Shown one piece after another: positions 50,903 to 63,280 of a stretch of 64,000 nucleotides of DNA. The notes under the pieces are model-generated. The model was given only the letters and a program-made list of their open reading frames with translations, did no database searches and had not been told where the DNA came from. The position numbers and the translations under genes are program-made. Origin of the DNA: Kumtagia ephedrae (lineage in GTDB: Bacteria > Pseudomonadota > Alphaproteobacteria > Rhizobiales > Rhizobiaceae); contig NZ_PXYK01000005.1 in NCBI RefSeq assembly GCF_003012745.1, positions 1 to 64,000 of the forward strand. Direction: 5' to 3'. Position 1 is the stretch's first letter; every line of letters begins with the position of its first letter.

Positions 50903-51823
50903 TTATTCGCGGACGGCTTCGCGCGCCGGAGCGGGCCCGCGGCCGCGCCGCAGGCTGGGCAGCGCCAGCATGGCGAGCACGAACAGGCCGGTGGCGAGTT
51001 TCAGGTCGGGCGGCGGCATGCCGGCGGCCAGGCAGAACGAGACGAGCTGGTAATAGACGATCGCCCCGACGAAGGGCGCGGCGAGCTGGCGCGCCACGGT
51101 CTGCTTGCCGACGATCGCCTCGCCGATCATCAGCGCCGCCAGGCCGTTGATGAGGATGCCGAGACCCATATTGACGTCGGCGAAACCCTGCGACTGCACC
51201 ATCAGCGCGCCGCCGGTCGCCGAGAAGGCGCTGGCCAGCCCGACTCCGCCGATGGTTGCGACCCAGACATTGATGCCCTGCGCCTCGGCCATGTCGGGAT
51301 TGGCGCCGACGGCACGGATGGCGGTGCCCTTCTCGGTCTTGAAGAACAGGTCGAGCAGGATGAAGACGACGATGCCGATGATGCCGGCGACGACGATCTT
51401 CGAGGCCGGGAAGCCGGGTTGCGTGAACGGCGCCCAGTCGAACACGGTGGGCGAGCCGAACACCGACAGGTTCGACCGGCCCATGATGCGCAAATTGATG
51501 CTGTAGAGCATCGTCATCATCAAAATGCCGGCGAGCAGCGTGTGGATGCGGAAGCGCAGATGGATGAAGGCCGTGCAGCAGCCGGCGAGGAAGCCGGCGA
51601 CCAGCGCCACCGCGATCGCCGTCAGCGGCGAGGCGCCGGCCGCCAGCAGCACGCCGCAGACGCAGCCGCCCAGAGGGAAGGCGCCCTCGCTGGTGAGGTC
51701 CGGGAAATTGAGCGTCCGGAACGGGATCATGATGCCGAGCACGACGAAGGCGAGGATCAGGCTCTGCGCCAGCGTGACCGGGACCAGCGCGACGAAGCTG
51801 GTGAAGATGGTCTGGATGTCCAT
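50903..51823 (-). CDS. TrpXYZ-type ABC importer permease
   Basis: 306 residues with about eight helices, of the permease family that pairs with ABC_sub_bind-type binding proteins: FRTLNFPDLTSEGAFPLGG near the N-terminus and the loop GANPDMAEAQGINVW are family landmarks. It is the single permease of the system, so a homodimer is likely. It starts five bases after the ATPase stop and ends two bases before kynU. Confidence 0.88.
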   Translation of the reverse strand: MDIQTIFTSFVALVPVTLAQSLILAFVVLGIMIPFRTLNFPDLTSEGAFPLGGCVCGVLLAAGASPLTAIAVALVAGFLAGCCTAFIHLRFRIHTLLAGILMMTMLYSINLRIMGRSNLSVFGSPTVFDWAPFTQPGFPASKIVVAGIIGIVVFILLDLFFKTEKGTAIRAVGANPDMAEAQGINVWVATIGGVGLASAFSATGGALMVQSQGFADVNMGLGILINGLAALMIGEAIVGKQTVARQLAAPFVGAIVYYQLVSFCLAAGMPPPDLKLATGLFVLAMLALPSLRRGRGPAPAREAVRE

Positions 51824-51828
51824 GATGA

Positions 51829-52608
51829 TCAGCTCGCCAGCAGCATGCGGTCGGTCTTGACGGAGAAGTGGCCGATCAGGTCGGCGACCGTGATCCGCTT
51901 CTTCTCCTCGCCGGAAATCTCCAGCCGGACTTTTCCGGCGTCGAGCATGATGACGCTGTGCCCGTAGTCGACGGCGTGCTGCATGTTGTGGGTCACCATC
52001 AGCGTGGTCAGCTTCAGCGCCTCGACGGCGCGCACGGTCGCCTGCATGACGATGTCGGCGGTGCGCGGATCGAGCGCCGCCGTGTGCTCGTCGAGCAGCA
52101 GCAGCTCCGGCGAGCCGCCGACCGCCATGATCAGCGACAGCGACTGGCGCTGGCCGCCCGACAAGAGCTCGACGCGCGTGTCCAGCCGGTTCTCCAGGCC
52201 GAGGCCGAGCAGCGCCAGCCGCTCCCTGTAGTCGGCCAGACGTTTGGCGTTGAGGCCCAGGCGCAAGGTGCGCTTCCTGCTGCGCAAATCGGCGAGCAGC
52301 ATGTTCTCGGCCACCGTCATCGACGCGGCGGTGCCCTTCATCGGATCCTGGAACACCCGGGCCAGCCGCGCCGCGCGCCTGTGCACCGGCATGCCGGTCA
52401 CGTCGTCGCCATTGATCAGGACCTGCCCGGAATCCAGCACCATGGCGCCGGATATGGCGTTGAGCATGCTCGACTTGCCGGCGCCGTTGGAGCCGATGAC
52501 GACACCGAACTCGCCGGTGGCGAGCGACAGGTCGAGGCCGTCGAGCGCCTTCTTCTCGTCGGGGCGTCCCTTGTAGAAAACCTTACGCGCGGATCGGATC
52601 TCGAGCAT
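51829..52608 (-). CDS. TrpXYZ-type ABC importer ATPase
   Basis: 259 residues. Walker A GSNGAGKSS (about 40-48), signature LSGGQRQSLSLIMAV, Walker B LLLDEHTAALD, H-loop MVTHNMQHAV. Start at 52608 follows GGGAGAGA; nine residues of open frame further upstream look unrelated. Middle gene of the operon. Confidence 0.92.
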   Translation of the reverse strand: MLEIRSARKVFYKGRPDEKKALDGLDLSLATGEFGVVIGSNGAGKSSMLNAISGAMVLDSGQVLINGDDVTGMPVHRRAARLARVFQDPMKGTAASMTVAENMLLADLRSRKRTLRLGLNAKRLADYRERLALLGLGLENRLDTRVELLSGGQRQSLSLIMAVGGSPELLLLDEHTAALDPRTADIVMQATVRAVEALKLTTLMVTHNMQHAVDYGHSVIMLDAGKVRLEISGEEKKRITVADLIGHFSVKTDRMLLAS

Positions 52609-52674
52609 CCGTCTCTCCCGGCAGGATGGCGGCACGCGGGGCGCCGCCAGCCGTTTCGACTTAGTAGGTGACGG

Positions 52675-53661
52675 TTAGTCGACGATGCAGCCGCAATCGG
52701 CCATCGATTCCGGGATCTCGACCCCGAACGCCGCCATCGCCTTCTTGGAGATCAGCGGGGCGTGGTCGGCATAGGCCGGGCGCGACGGCGGGATCGTCTT
52801 GGGATCCTTGCCCTTGAGAACCTCGGCGGCGATCTTGCCGGCGTTCATGCCGACCTGGTCGTAATTCACCGCGAAGCTCGCCGGCACGACGCCGTTGCGC
52901 ACCGCGCCGTCGTCGGAATTGACGATCGGGATGCCGGCCTGGCGCGCGGCGGCAGAGACGGCTGCGACCGCCGGCTGCAGCAGGTTCGAGGCAGGCGTGT
53001 AGATCACGTCCGCCTTGCCGGCGAAGGAGGCGATGCGCTGCTGGATCTCGTTGACGTTGTCGACGCCGACAGCGACCACCTCGAAGCCGGCGGCCGGGGC
53101 GGCCTCCTTGATCTTCTCGAGCAGCGCCACGTCATTCGCCTCGCCCGGATTGTAGGGCACGCCGAAACGCTTGGCGTTGGGCAGCAGCTTCTTGGTGAAC
53201 TCCATGACGGCCGCCACGTCCTGCAGGTCGGTGGCACCGGTCATGCCCTCGTCCCCGGACTCCCAGGACGGCACGAGCTTTGCCGCGACCGGGTCGGTGA
53301 CCGCGGTGAACACGACCGGAATGCCCGAGCCGGCCAGCGCCTTCTTGGCGATCTGCGAGACCGGGGTGGTCACGGTATAGATCAGCTTCGGCTGCTCGGC
53401 CTGCAGCTTGGCGATCATCTGCGGCACCAGCGAGGCGTCGAAATTGGTGTGGCTCTCGGTGTAGACGACGTCGGTGCCCTCGACGAAGCCGTTCTCGGCC
53501 AGCGCCTTCTTGAAGCCGGCGATCGAGGCGGCGAGCTGCGGATGCTCGCCGAAATTGGCGATGCCGATGCGGATCTGCTCGGCGGCCGCCCCGCCCAGGC
53601 CGGCGATTAGCGCACCCGCCACGACGAGGCCCGACAGCAGGCCGGATTTCAGTTTTCTCAT
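52675..53661 (-). CDS. TrpX-like (ABC_sub_bind) substrate-binding protein
   Basis: 328 residues. Sec signal (SGLVVAGALIAGLGGAAAEQ region, cleavage near AAA-EQ), then the ABC_sub_bind fold: IRIGIANFGEHPQLAASIAG, KLIYTVTTPVSQIAKKA, PVVFTAVTDPVAAKLV, GVPYNPGEAND, IVNSDDGAVRNG. Tryptophan-binding TrpX proteins are the best known relatives; with kynU at the end of the operon, tryptophan or kynurenine is the likely ligand. The C-terminus ADCGCIVD has two Cys that are not lipobox residues. Confidence 0.9.
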   Translation of the reverse strand: MRKLKSGLLSGLVVAGALIAGLGGAAAEQIRIGIANFGEHPQLAASIAGFKKALAENGFVEGTDVVYTESHTNFDASLVPQMIAKLQAEQPKLIYTVTTPVSQIAKKALAGSGIPVVFTAVTDPVAAKLVPSWESGDEGMTGATDLQDVAAVMEFTKKLLPNAKRFGVPYNPGEANDVALLEKIKEAAPAAGFEVVAVGVDNVNEIQQRIASFAGKADVIYTPASNLLQPAVAAVSAAARQAGIPIVNSDDGAVRNGVVPASFAVNYDQVGMNAGKIAAEVLKGKDPKTIPPSRPAYADHAPLISKKAMAAFGVEIPESMADCGCIVD

Positions 53662-53745
53662 CTGTTCCTCCCGGAATTTGCTTGCGCGCCGCGTTCTGGC
53701 GGCGGCCTGCCGGGATCATTGCCCACTCCCGGGACGACTGTCAAC

Positions 53746-53786
53746 ATTATATATAATTCTTGCGAGCAGCCTTCATCATATATAAT
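53746..53786. promoter_or_regulatory. AT-rich operator pair between divergent GntR and importer operons
   Basis: ATTATATATAAT (53746-53757, perfect palindrome) and ATCATATATAAT (53775-53786, one base different), 29 bases apart, in a strongly GC-rich setting. Their position between the binding-protein gene and the GntR gene suggests a pair of GntR sites on about three helical turns. Confidence 0.55.
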
Positions 53787-53814
53787 TTACCCACGCATTG
53801 TGCGGAGGACGGAG

Positions 53815-54591
53815 ATGCGTGAGGAGCAGCACTCCACCAAGACCGAGGCGGCCTACCGGCTGCTGCGCCGCGATATCCTGACGACCCGCCTGCTGCCCGG
53901 CGCTCCGCTGAAGCTCGGCAAGCTGCGCGACACCTACGGGGTCGGCTGGACGCCGCTGCGCGAGGCGCTGTCGCGGCTTGAAGCGGAGCGGCTGGTCACG
54001 GCCATCAGCAACCGCGGCTTCGCCGTCGCCCCCGTCTCGCGCGCCGAGCTGGAGGACCTTGCCCGCGCCCGCATGGTGGTCGAGGTGCCGCTGCTGCTGG
54101 AATCCATGGACAAGGGCGGCAGCGACTGGGAGGCCGCCGTCGTCACCGCGCATTACCGCCTGTCGCGCTGCAAGATCGCCCCCGACGACCCGTCCGACGC
54201 GGCGGTCGACGAGTGGGACGAGAAGCACGAGGCATTTCACGCGGCGCTGCTCGGCGCATCGACGTCCGCCTGGCTGCTGCGCTTCCGATCCACGATCACC
54301 GACCAGTTGCGCCGGCATCATCGCTTCCTCGGCCTGTCGCCGACATTGCGCGCCGCCGCCGGCATGAAGCACGGCTACGAGGCGGCGGTCGCGGCGCTGC
54401 GCGAGGCGATGGCGATCGAGCACCACACGGCCATCATGGAAGCCGCGCTCGACCGCGACGCCGAGCGCGCCAGGGCGCTGATGATCGACCACATCGGCTA
54501 TACGCTGCACGTCTACATCCACAGCGAGGACCACGGCGGCAAGCATGCTGCGCGCACCGGCAGCCCGCGCATGAGGTCGGCTGCGGAATGA
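53815..54591 (+). CDS. GntR-family (FCD) transcriptional regulator
   Basis: 258 residues. Winged helix-turn-helix with GVGWTPLREALSRLEAERLV at about residues 42-61, then a helical FCD domain with metal-ligand-like residues in WDEKHEAFHAALLG (Asp/His). Divergent from the TrpXYZ-type importer/kynU operon and coupled (ATGA) to the PLP-enzyme gene, so it may control both. GGAGATG-type site at the ATG of 53815; earlier codons run through the AT-rich operator. Confidence 0.87.
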   Translation: MREEQHSTKTEAAYRLLRRDILTTRLLPGAPLKLGKLRDTYGVGWTPLREALSRLEAERLVTAISNRGFAVAPVSRAELEDLARARMVVEVPLLLESMDKGGSDWEAAVVTAHYRLSRCKIAPDDPSDAAVDEWDEKHEAFHAALLGASTSAWLLRFRSTITDQLRRHHRFLGLSPTLRAAAGMKHGYEAAVAALREAMAIEHHTAIMEAALDRDAERARALMIDHIGYTLHVYIHSEDHGGKHAARTGSPRMRSAAE

Positions 54592-55556
54592 GCGCCCCGC
54601 GCCGCCCGACACTGGACGAGATCGCTGCCGCCCGTACCCGGCTTGCGCCCTACGTGCCGCGCACGCCGCTGCTGCGTCTCGACCTCGGCCTGCCCGACCG
54701 GCAGATCTTCCTCAAGCTCGAGACCTTTTCGCCCATCGGCGCCTTCAAGCTGAGACCCGCGCTCAACGCCCTGCTGTCGCGCGACCCCGACGCGTTGCGC
54801 AACGGCGTCGCGACCGTCAGTTCCGGCAACATGGCGTATGGCATGGCTTGGGCGGCCAAGGCGCTCGGGGTTCCCATGGCCGCCTACATGTATTCCGGTG
54901 CGCCGCGGACCAAGATCGACGGCGTGCGCAATCTTGGCGGCGACGTGCGGTTCATCTCGCTGGAAACCTGGTGGCGATACATCGTCGGCGCCGAACGGCC
55001 CGACATCGCCGAGCTTCTGATCAACCCGGTGACCGACCAGGCGGTGCTTGCCGGCAACGGCTCGATCGGCGTGGAGATCGTCGAGGACCTGCCGGACGTC
55101 GATTGCGTTCTGTCGCCTTATGGCGGCGGCGGCATGACGACGGGCATGGCAAGTGCCGTCAAGGCGTTGCGGCCCCGGGCAAAGGTCTTTGCGGTCGAGG
55201 ACGAGAATGCGGCGCCGGTTTCCGCCGCCCTCGCTGCCGGCCATATCGTCGAGATCGAGACGCGCCCGTCCTTCATCAAGAGCATTGGCGGTCCGTCGCT
55301 GGTGCCGCAGCTCTGGCCGGTCGCGCGCGACCTCATCGACGGAGCGCTGACCGTCAGCCTTGTCGAGGTGACCGCGGCCATGCGGCTGCTCTTCTCGAAG
55401 GCCAAGGTCGTCGCCGAAGGCGCCGGCGCGGCGTCGCTGGCAGCGGCACTCTCCAGCCCTCGGGCGACCGGCAACGTCGTCTGCATCGTATCGGGCGGCA
55501 ATATCGACGCCGAAACCTATGCACAGGTGCTGGCGGGCGGAATCCCGAGAGGCTGA
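54588..55556 (+). CDS. PLP-dependent enzyme, threonine/serine-dehydratase family
   Basis: 322 residues, fold-type-II. PLP-binding Lys54 in GAFKLRPALN, the SSGNMAYGMAWAAKALG substrate loop, glycine-rich PLYGGGGM-like phosphate loop (SPYGGGGMTTGMA) and terminal SGGN segment. Relatives deaminate threonine, serine or hydroxy-amino acids. A role in aromatic amino-acid metabolism is suggested only by the GntR gene it is coupled to; substrate unknown. Confidence 0.82.
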   Translation: MSAPRRPTLDEIAAARTRLAPYVPRTPLLRLDLGLPDRQIFLKLETFSPIGAFKLRPALNALLSRDPDALRNGVATVSSGNMAYGMAWAAKALGVPMAAYMYSGAPRTKIDGVRNLGGDVRFISLETWWRYIVGAERPDIAELLINPVTDQAVLAGNGSIGVEIVEDLPDVDCVLSPYGGGGMTTGMASAVKALRPRAKVFAVEDENAAPVSAALAAGHIVEIETRPSFIKSIGGPSLVPQLWPVARDLIDGALTVSLVEVTAAMRLLFSKAKVVAEGAGAASLAAALSSPRATGNVVCIVSGGNIDAETYAQVLAGGIPRG

Positions 55557-55602
55557 ACGTCCCCGCCACCCGGCACACGGGGGGCAGTCGCATATGAAAC
55601 AA

Positions 55603-55741
55603 CCCCCACCCCTAACCCCTCCCCACAAGGGGGAGGGGGACTTTGTGGCCGCCATGCCGTGCGAAACCAGCGGCGATTGACATCTTGCGAGGATGCCGTC
55701 CAGTCCCCCTCCCCCTTGTGGGGAGGGGTTAGGGGTGGGGG
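55603..55741. repeat. Palindromic intergenic repeat, CCCCTAACCCC/GGGGTTAGGGG family, inverted middle
   Basis: Same arms as 9581-9716 and 19753-19892 but the middle is in opposite orientation: GGGACTTTGTGGCCGCCATG lies next to the left arm, whereas the other copies carry its complement next to the right arm. Confidence 0.85.
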
Positions 55742-55848
55742 TGCGAAGCCACCAATCCTTGCCGGCTGTCATATGCGATTACCCGGCGGCACCCAGCTTC
55801 CCCGAGAAACGCGGTTGACATCCCGGCATGACATCATCCAACCTAGGC

Positions 55849-58883
<3,035 letters not shown>

Positions 58884-58887
<4 letters not shown>

Positions 58888-59081
58888 AACTCATCGTCAA
58901 CGGCGAGAGCCGCGAGGCGCAGGCCGAGACGCTCGCCGCGCTGCTCGCCGAGCTCGATTACGACGGCAACTGGCTGGCAACCGCCGTCAACGGCGAGGTC
59001 GTGCCAAGAGCCGCCCGCCCCGCCTGCCGCCTGTCCGACGGCGACCGCATCGAAATCCTCTCCCCCATGAAAGGAGGCTGA
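58884..59081 (+). CDS. thiS: Sulfur carrier protein ThiS
   Basis: 65 residues with the ubiquitin-like fold and the required C-terminal Gly-Gly (SPMKGG), which is adenylated and thiocarboxylated before sulfur transfer to ThiG. Start overlaps the thiO stop. The activating enzyme ThiF is not in this operon. Confidence 0.92.
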
Positions 59082-59084
59082 ACC

Positions 59085-59858
59085 ATGCTCACGCTCTACG
59101 GAACGGAGGTTTCCTCGCGGCTGCTGCTCGGCACCGCGCTCTACCCATCGCCGGCGGTCATGGCGGAGGCTGTGAGGCGATCCGGGACGGAGATCGTTAC
59201 CGTGTCGCTGCGCCGCGAGACGGCGGGCGGCCGGAGCGGCGGCGAGTTCTGGTCGCTGATCCGCTCGCTCGGCGTGCGCGTGCTGCCCAACACGGCCGGC
59301 TGCCATTCGGTCAAGGAGGCGGTGACCACGGCCCGCATGGCGCGCGAGGTGTTCGCCACCGACTGGATCAAGCTGGAGGTCATCGGCAACCACGACACGC
59401 TGCAGCCCGACGTGTTCGGCCTGGTCGAGGCGGCCCGCATCCTCGCCGCCGAGGGATTCCAGGTGTTTCCCTACACGACCGACGACCTCGTCGTCGCCGA
59501 GCGCCTGGTTGACGCCGGCTGCAGGCTGCTGATGCCCTGGTGCGCACCGATCGGCTCGGCACGCGGCCCGCAGAACATCGACGCGCTGCGCAGCCTGCGT
59601 GCCCATTTCCCCGACCTGCCGCTCATCGTCGACGCCGGCATCGGCCGTCCCTCCCACGCGGCGGCGGTGATGGAGCTGGGCTACGACGCCGTGCTGCTCA
59701 ACACGGCGGTGGCGAAGGCCGGCGATCCCGCCGCCATGGCCGCCGCCTTCGCCGGGGCGATCGACGCCGGTCGCGCCGCCTGGCTCGCCGGCATGTTGGA
59801 GCCGCGCGACATGGCCGTCCCCTCGACGCCGGTGATCGGCCAGGCGGTGTTCTCGTGA
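59085..59858 (+). CDS. thiG: Thiazole synthase ThiG
   Basis: 257 residues, TIM barrel. Lys96 in DWIKLEVIG is the Schiff-base Lys; [21 protein letters not shown], and [20 protein letters not shown] (phosphate-binding region) are landmarks. It joins deoxyxylulose phosphate, the ThiO imine and the ThiS sulfur. AAAGGAGG precedes the ATG; the stop overlaps the thiE start. Confidence 0.96.
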   Translation: MLTLYGTEVSSRLLLGTALYPSPAVMAEAVRRSGTEIVTVSLRRETAGGRSGGEFWSLIRSLGVRVLPNTAGCHSVKEAVTTARMAREVFATDWIKLEVIGNHDTLQPDVFGLVEAARILAAEGFQVFPYTTDDLVVAERLVDAGCRLLMPWCAPIGSARGPQNIDALRSLRAHFPDLPLIVDAGIGRPSHAAAVMELGYDAVLLNTAVAKAGDPAAMAAAFAGAIDAGRAAWLAGMLEPRDMAVPSTPVIGQAVFS

Positions 59859-60460
59859 GGCTCGACCCGTTCTATCTGATCGTCGATTCCGCCGCCTGGA
59901 TCGAGCGGCTGGTGCCGCTCGGCGTCAGGCTGGTGCAATTGCGCATCAAGGACATGGACGAGGCTGCGCTGCGCGCCGAAATCCGCGCCGCGAAGGCCAC
60001 CTGCGCCCGCCACGGCTGCCAGCTCGTCGTCAACGATTATTGGCGGATCGCCATCGAGGAGGGCTGCGACTTCGTCCATCTCGGCCAGGAGGACCTTGCC
60101 GCCGCCGATGTCGGCGCGATCCGCCGCGCCGGGCTGAAGCTCGGCCTCAGCACCCACGACCACGCCGAACTCAGGACCGCGCTTGCCGCGCAGCCCGACT
60201 ATGTGGCGCTCGGCCCCGTCTATCCGACCATCCTCAAGAAGATGAAATGGGCGCCGCAAGGTCTTGACCGCATTGCCGAATGGAAGCGTCTCGTCGACCC
60301 CCTGCCGCTCGTCGCCATAGGCGGGCTGACGCCGGAGCGACTTGCCGGGGTGTTCGAGCACGGCGCCGACGGCGCCGCCGTCGTCACCGACATCACTCGT
60401 AACGCCGATCCGGACGCCCGCACCCGCGAATGGATCGCGGCGACGGCACGCTGGCGATGA
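59855..60460 (+). CDS. thiE: Thiamine-phosphate synthase ThiE
   Basis: 201 residues from a GTG overlapping the thiG stop. Barrel landmarks: [74 protein letters not shown]. It condenses hydroxymethylpyrimidine diphosphate with thiazole phosphate. Typical small ThiE of Rhizobiales; stop overlaps the thiD start. Confidence 0.94.
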   Translation: MRLDPFYLIVDSAAWIERLVPLGVRLVQLRIKDMDEAALRAEIRAAKATCARHGCQLVVNDYWRIAIEEGCDFVHLGQEDLAAADVGAIRRAGLKLGLSTHDHAELRTALAAQPDYVALGPVYPTILKKMKWAPQGLDRIAEWKRLVDPLPLVAIGGLTPERLAGVFEHGADGAAVVTDITRNADPDARTREWIAATARWR

Positions 60461-61200
60461 CAGCACATGTGCTGATCGTCGCCGGCTCGGATTCCTCCGG
60501 CGGCGCCGGCATCGTCCGCGACGTCGAGACGATAGCTGAAATCGGCGCCAGAACCTGCCTGGCGGTGACCGCCGTCACCGTCCAGACGCATGAGGCGGTG
60601 AAGCAGGTCGAGCCCATGCCGGCGGCGCTGGTCGCCCGGCAGATGCGGGCGGCGCTGTCCGCCAATCCCGTCGCGGCGGTGAAGATCGGCATGCTCGGCG
60701 TAGCGGCGACCGTCGAGGCGGTCGCCGGCGTGCTCGCCGACCATCCGGCATTGCCGGCCGTGCTCGATCCGGTGCTGGCCGCTACATCGGGAGGATCGCT
60801 GCTGGCGGACGATGCACTGGCCGCCCTGAGGGAGAGCCTGATGCCGCTCTGCCTGCTGGTCACGCCCAACATTCCCGAGCTGGCCGCCCTCACTGGCTCC
60901 GCGCCGGCCAAGGACGAGGCCGATCTCATCTGCCAGGGCGGGATGCTGCTCGCCGCCGGCATGCCGGCGCTGCTGGTCAAGGGCGGACACGCGGCGGAGA
61001 ACCGCGCGACCGACCTGCTGCTCCGCCTCGACCTGCCGCCGCTGCGCTTCGACGCCCCGCGCCTGCACGCCACGATGCGCGGCACCGGCTGCATGCTCTC
61101 CAGCGCCATCGCGGCGCATCTGGCTTTGGGGGAAGATTTGGAGGAGAGTGTGTGGCGCGCGAAGTCCTTCGTATTCGACAAGCTTGGCAGCGCCGGCTGA
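60457..61200 (+). CDS. thiD: Hydroxymethylpyrimidine (phosphate) kinase ThiD
   Basis: 247 residues, ribokinase-like. IVAGSDSSGGAGI at the N-terminus, KIGMLG, VLDPVLAATSGGSLL, TPNIPELAALTG and the anion-hole motif GTGCMLSSAIAAHLA near the C-terminus. Phosphorylates hydroxymethylpyrimidine phosphate to the diphosphate. It ends the thi operon and converges on the sugar permease gene 74 bases away. Confidence 0.93.
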   Translation: MTAHVLIVAGSDSSGGAGIVRDVETIAEIGARTCLAVTAVTVQTHEAVKQVEPMPAALVARQMRAALSANPVAAVKIGMLGVAATVEAVAGVLADHPALPAVLDPVLAATSGGSLLADDALAALRESLMPLCLLVTPNIPELAALTGSAPAKDEADLICQGGMLLAAGMPALLVKGGHAAENRATDLLLRLDLPPLRFDAPRLHATMRGTGCMLSSAIAAHLALGEDLEESVWRAKSFVFDKLGSAG

Positions 61201-61274
61201 CGTGCCTGAGCCAAACGGTTAAGACGTCCTTCGAGGCGTGCTCGCCACCACTCCGGAGAAGGGCACCGAGCGCC

Positions 61275-62168
61275 CTACTCCTTCACCGCCCCGGTCATCG
61301 ACGACACATAGTGCTCGACGAAGAACGAGTACAGGATCACCACCGGCAGCGAGCCGATCAGCGCGCCGGCCATCAGCGCCCCCCATTCATAGACGTCGGA
61401 GCGCACCAGTTCGGTCAGCACACCGACCGGCACGGTCTTGTTCTCCGACGACTGGATGAAGGTCAGCGCGTAGATGAACTCGTTCCACGACAGCGTGAAG
61501 GCGAAGATGCCGGCCGAGATCAGGCCCGGCACCGACAGCGGCAGCACGATCTTGGTGAGAATCTGCCAGCGGCTGGCGCCGTCGATCAGCGCGCATTCCT
61601 CCAGCTCGAACGGGATGGAGCGGAAATAGCCCATCAGCAGCCAGGTGCAGAACGGCACAAGGAAGGTCGGATAGGTGAGGATCAGCGCGAACGGCGTGTC
61701 GTAGAGGCCGAGGTTGAACACCATCACCGACAGCGGGATGAACAGGATCGACGGCGGCACCAGATAGGCGAGGAAGATGGCGAGCCCGACCTGCCGCGAG
61801 CCGGAAAAGCGCAGCCGCTCGATCGCATAGGCGGCGAACACGGCGGCGAGCAGCGACAGGAAGGTCGCGGCGACCGAGATGATCACCGTGTTGAGCAGCC
61901 AGCCCGGATAGGAGGTCTGGAACAGCAGGTAGTCGATGTGCTCGAGCGTCGGCTGCACCACCCAGAATGGGCTGAAGTCGTTGAAGTTGGTCATCTCGTT
62001 GTTGGGCTTCACCGCCGTGATCGCCATCCAGTAGAACGGGAACAGAAGCACGACGACGAAGACGAGCAGCGGCAGATAGATCGTGACCACGCGCCGCGGC
62101 ACGCTCTGCAGGTAACCCATGCCGCCTTCGTCGCCGGCGGCGGTGTTCCGGGTTTCGGTGACCGCCAT
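61275..62168 (-). CDS. Sugar ABC importer permease, MalG family
   Basis: 297 residues, six membrane helices. EECALIDGASRWQILTKIVLPL is the EAA-type coupling motif of MalG-like permeases. Start at 62168 follows GGAGGAG. Two bases after the MalF-type gene, and last gene of this minus-strand set within the window; no ATPase gene follows, so a shared or distant ATPase is likely. Confidence 0.92.
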   Translation of the reverse strand: MAVTETRNTAAGDEGGMGYLQSVPRRVVTIYLPLLVFVVVLLFPFYWMAITAVKPNNEMTNFNDFSPFWVVQPTLEHIDYLLFQTSYPGWLLNTVIISVAATFLSLLAAVFAAYAIERLRFSGSRQVGLAIFLAYLVPPSILFIPLSVMVFNLGLYDTPFALILTYPTFLVPFCTWLLMGYFRSIPFELEECALIDGASRWQILTKIVLPLSVPGLISAGIFAFTLSWNEFIYALTFIQSSENKTVPVGVLTELVRSDVYEWGALMAGALIGSLPVVILYSFFVEHYVSSMTGAVKE

Positions 62169-62170
62169 CG

Positions 62171-63109
62171 TCAATCTCCTCCGCCCTGCTGCCATTTGCG
62201 CCGTTGCAGGCCGAAATAGCTGAACAGGATCGCCGCCAGCAGGAACGGGATCATCGCGACGGCGATCGCCGCGCCCTCGCCGAGCTGCCCGCCGGAAATG
62301 CCGCGCTGGAACGACAGCGTCGCCATCAGATGCGTGGCGTTCACCGGCCCGCCGCGCGTCAGCACGTAGATCAGCTGGAAATCGGTGAAGGTGAACAGCA
62401 CCGAGAAGGTCATGGTGATGGCGATGATCGGCGTGAGCAGCGGCAGCGTCACGTAGCGGAACAGCTGCCAGCGCGACGCGCCGTCCAGCGTCGCCGCCTC
62501 GTAGAGCGACTGCGGGATGGTCTGCAGCCCGGCGAGCAGCGTGATCGCCACGAACGGGATGCCGCGCCAGACATTGGCGGCGATGACGGAGGCGCGCGCA
62601 TTGGTCGGATCGCCGAGGAAGTTGATGCGGTGGTCGATCAGGCCGAGCTCCATCAGCGCCCAGGAGATGATCGAGAACTGCGAATCGTAGATCCACCAGA
62701 AGGCGATGGCCGACAGCACCGTCGGCACCACCCAGGGTAAGAGCACGATCGCGCGGAAGAAGGATTTGAGCGGCAGGTTCTCGTTGAGCAGCAGCGCCAG
62801 CCACAGGCCGAGCACGAATTTCAGGATCGAGGCCGATACCGTGTAGAGCAGCGTGTTGAACACCGAGAGCCAGAAGATGGCGTCGTCCCAGAGATATTCG
62901 TAATTCTCCAGCCCGATGAAGATGCCGGGCCGGCCGACGCGCGTGTCGGTGAAGCCGAGCCAGACGCCCAGCCCCAGCGGATAGGTCAGGAACACCAGCA
63001 GCAGCACCGCCGCCGGCAGCATGAACCATGCGCTGAGAAAGCCCTTGCTCTCGGTCAGGCGGGAGCGGGTCGCGGATTGTGGCGGCGCGGCGGTGGTGAC
63101 GGAGGCCAT
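62171..63109 (-). CDS. Sugar ABC importer permease, MalF family
   Basis: 312 residues, six helices. N-terminal AWFMLPAAVLLLVFLTYPLG and the coupling motif YEAATLDGASRWQLFRYVTLPL are MalF-like. It follows the binding-protein gene across a 160-base gap holding a palindromic repeat. Confidence 0.92.
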   Translation of the reverse strand: MASVTTAAPPQSATRSRLTESKGFLSAWFMLPAAVLLLVFLTYPLGLGVWLGFTDTRVGRPGIFIGLENYEYLWDDAIFWLSVFNTLLYTVSASILKFVLGLWLALLLNENLPLKSFFRAIVLLPWVVPTVLSAIAFWWIYDSQFSIISWALMELGLIDHRINFLGDPTNARASVIAANVWRGIPFVAITLLAGLQTIPQSLYEAATLDGASRWQLFRYVTLPLLTPIIAITMTFSVLFTFTDFQLIYVLTRGGPVNATHLMATLSFQRGISGGQLGEGAAIAVAMIPFLLAAILFSYFGLQRRKWQQGGGD

Positions 63110-63134
63110 TCAGCTTTTCCTTGGTGTTCGCATC

Positions 63135-63267
63135 GCCCCCTCCACCACGCTTCGCGTGGTCCCCCTCCCCCGTAAACGGGGGAGGATCAAAGGTCGCGGC
63201 CGGCCGCTGCGTAGATCCTCCCCTGCGAAGCGGGGGAGGGGGACCGCCGAAGGCGGTGGAGGGGGCG
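63135..63267. repeat. Palindromic intergenic repeat, CTTCGCGTGG family
   Basis: Arms GCCCCCTCCACCACGCTTCG and AAGGCGGTGGAGGGGGCG enclose about 90 bases; the same design as the copy at 1902-2030. It lies between the binding-protein and MalF-type genes. Confidence 0.75.
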
Positions 63268-63280
63268 TGAGATCGTCGTC

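Noticed and set aside
49332-51053. Long plus-strand frame across kynU and the region upstream of the STAND-like gene
   Set aside because: Antisense to kynU, no domain, typical GC-rich shadow.
61258-61275. Small stem AGGGC/GCCCT between thiD and the permease gene as a terminator
   Set aside because: Five base pairs and no U-run; too weak to call.
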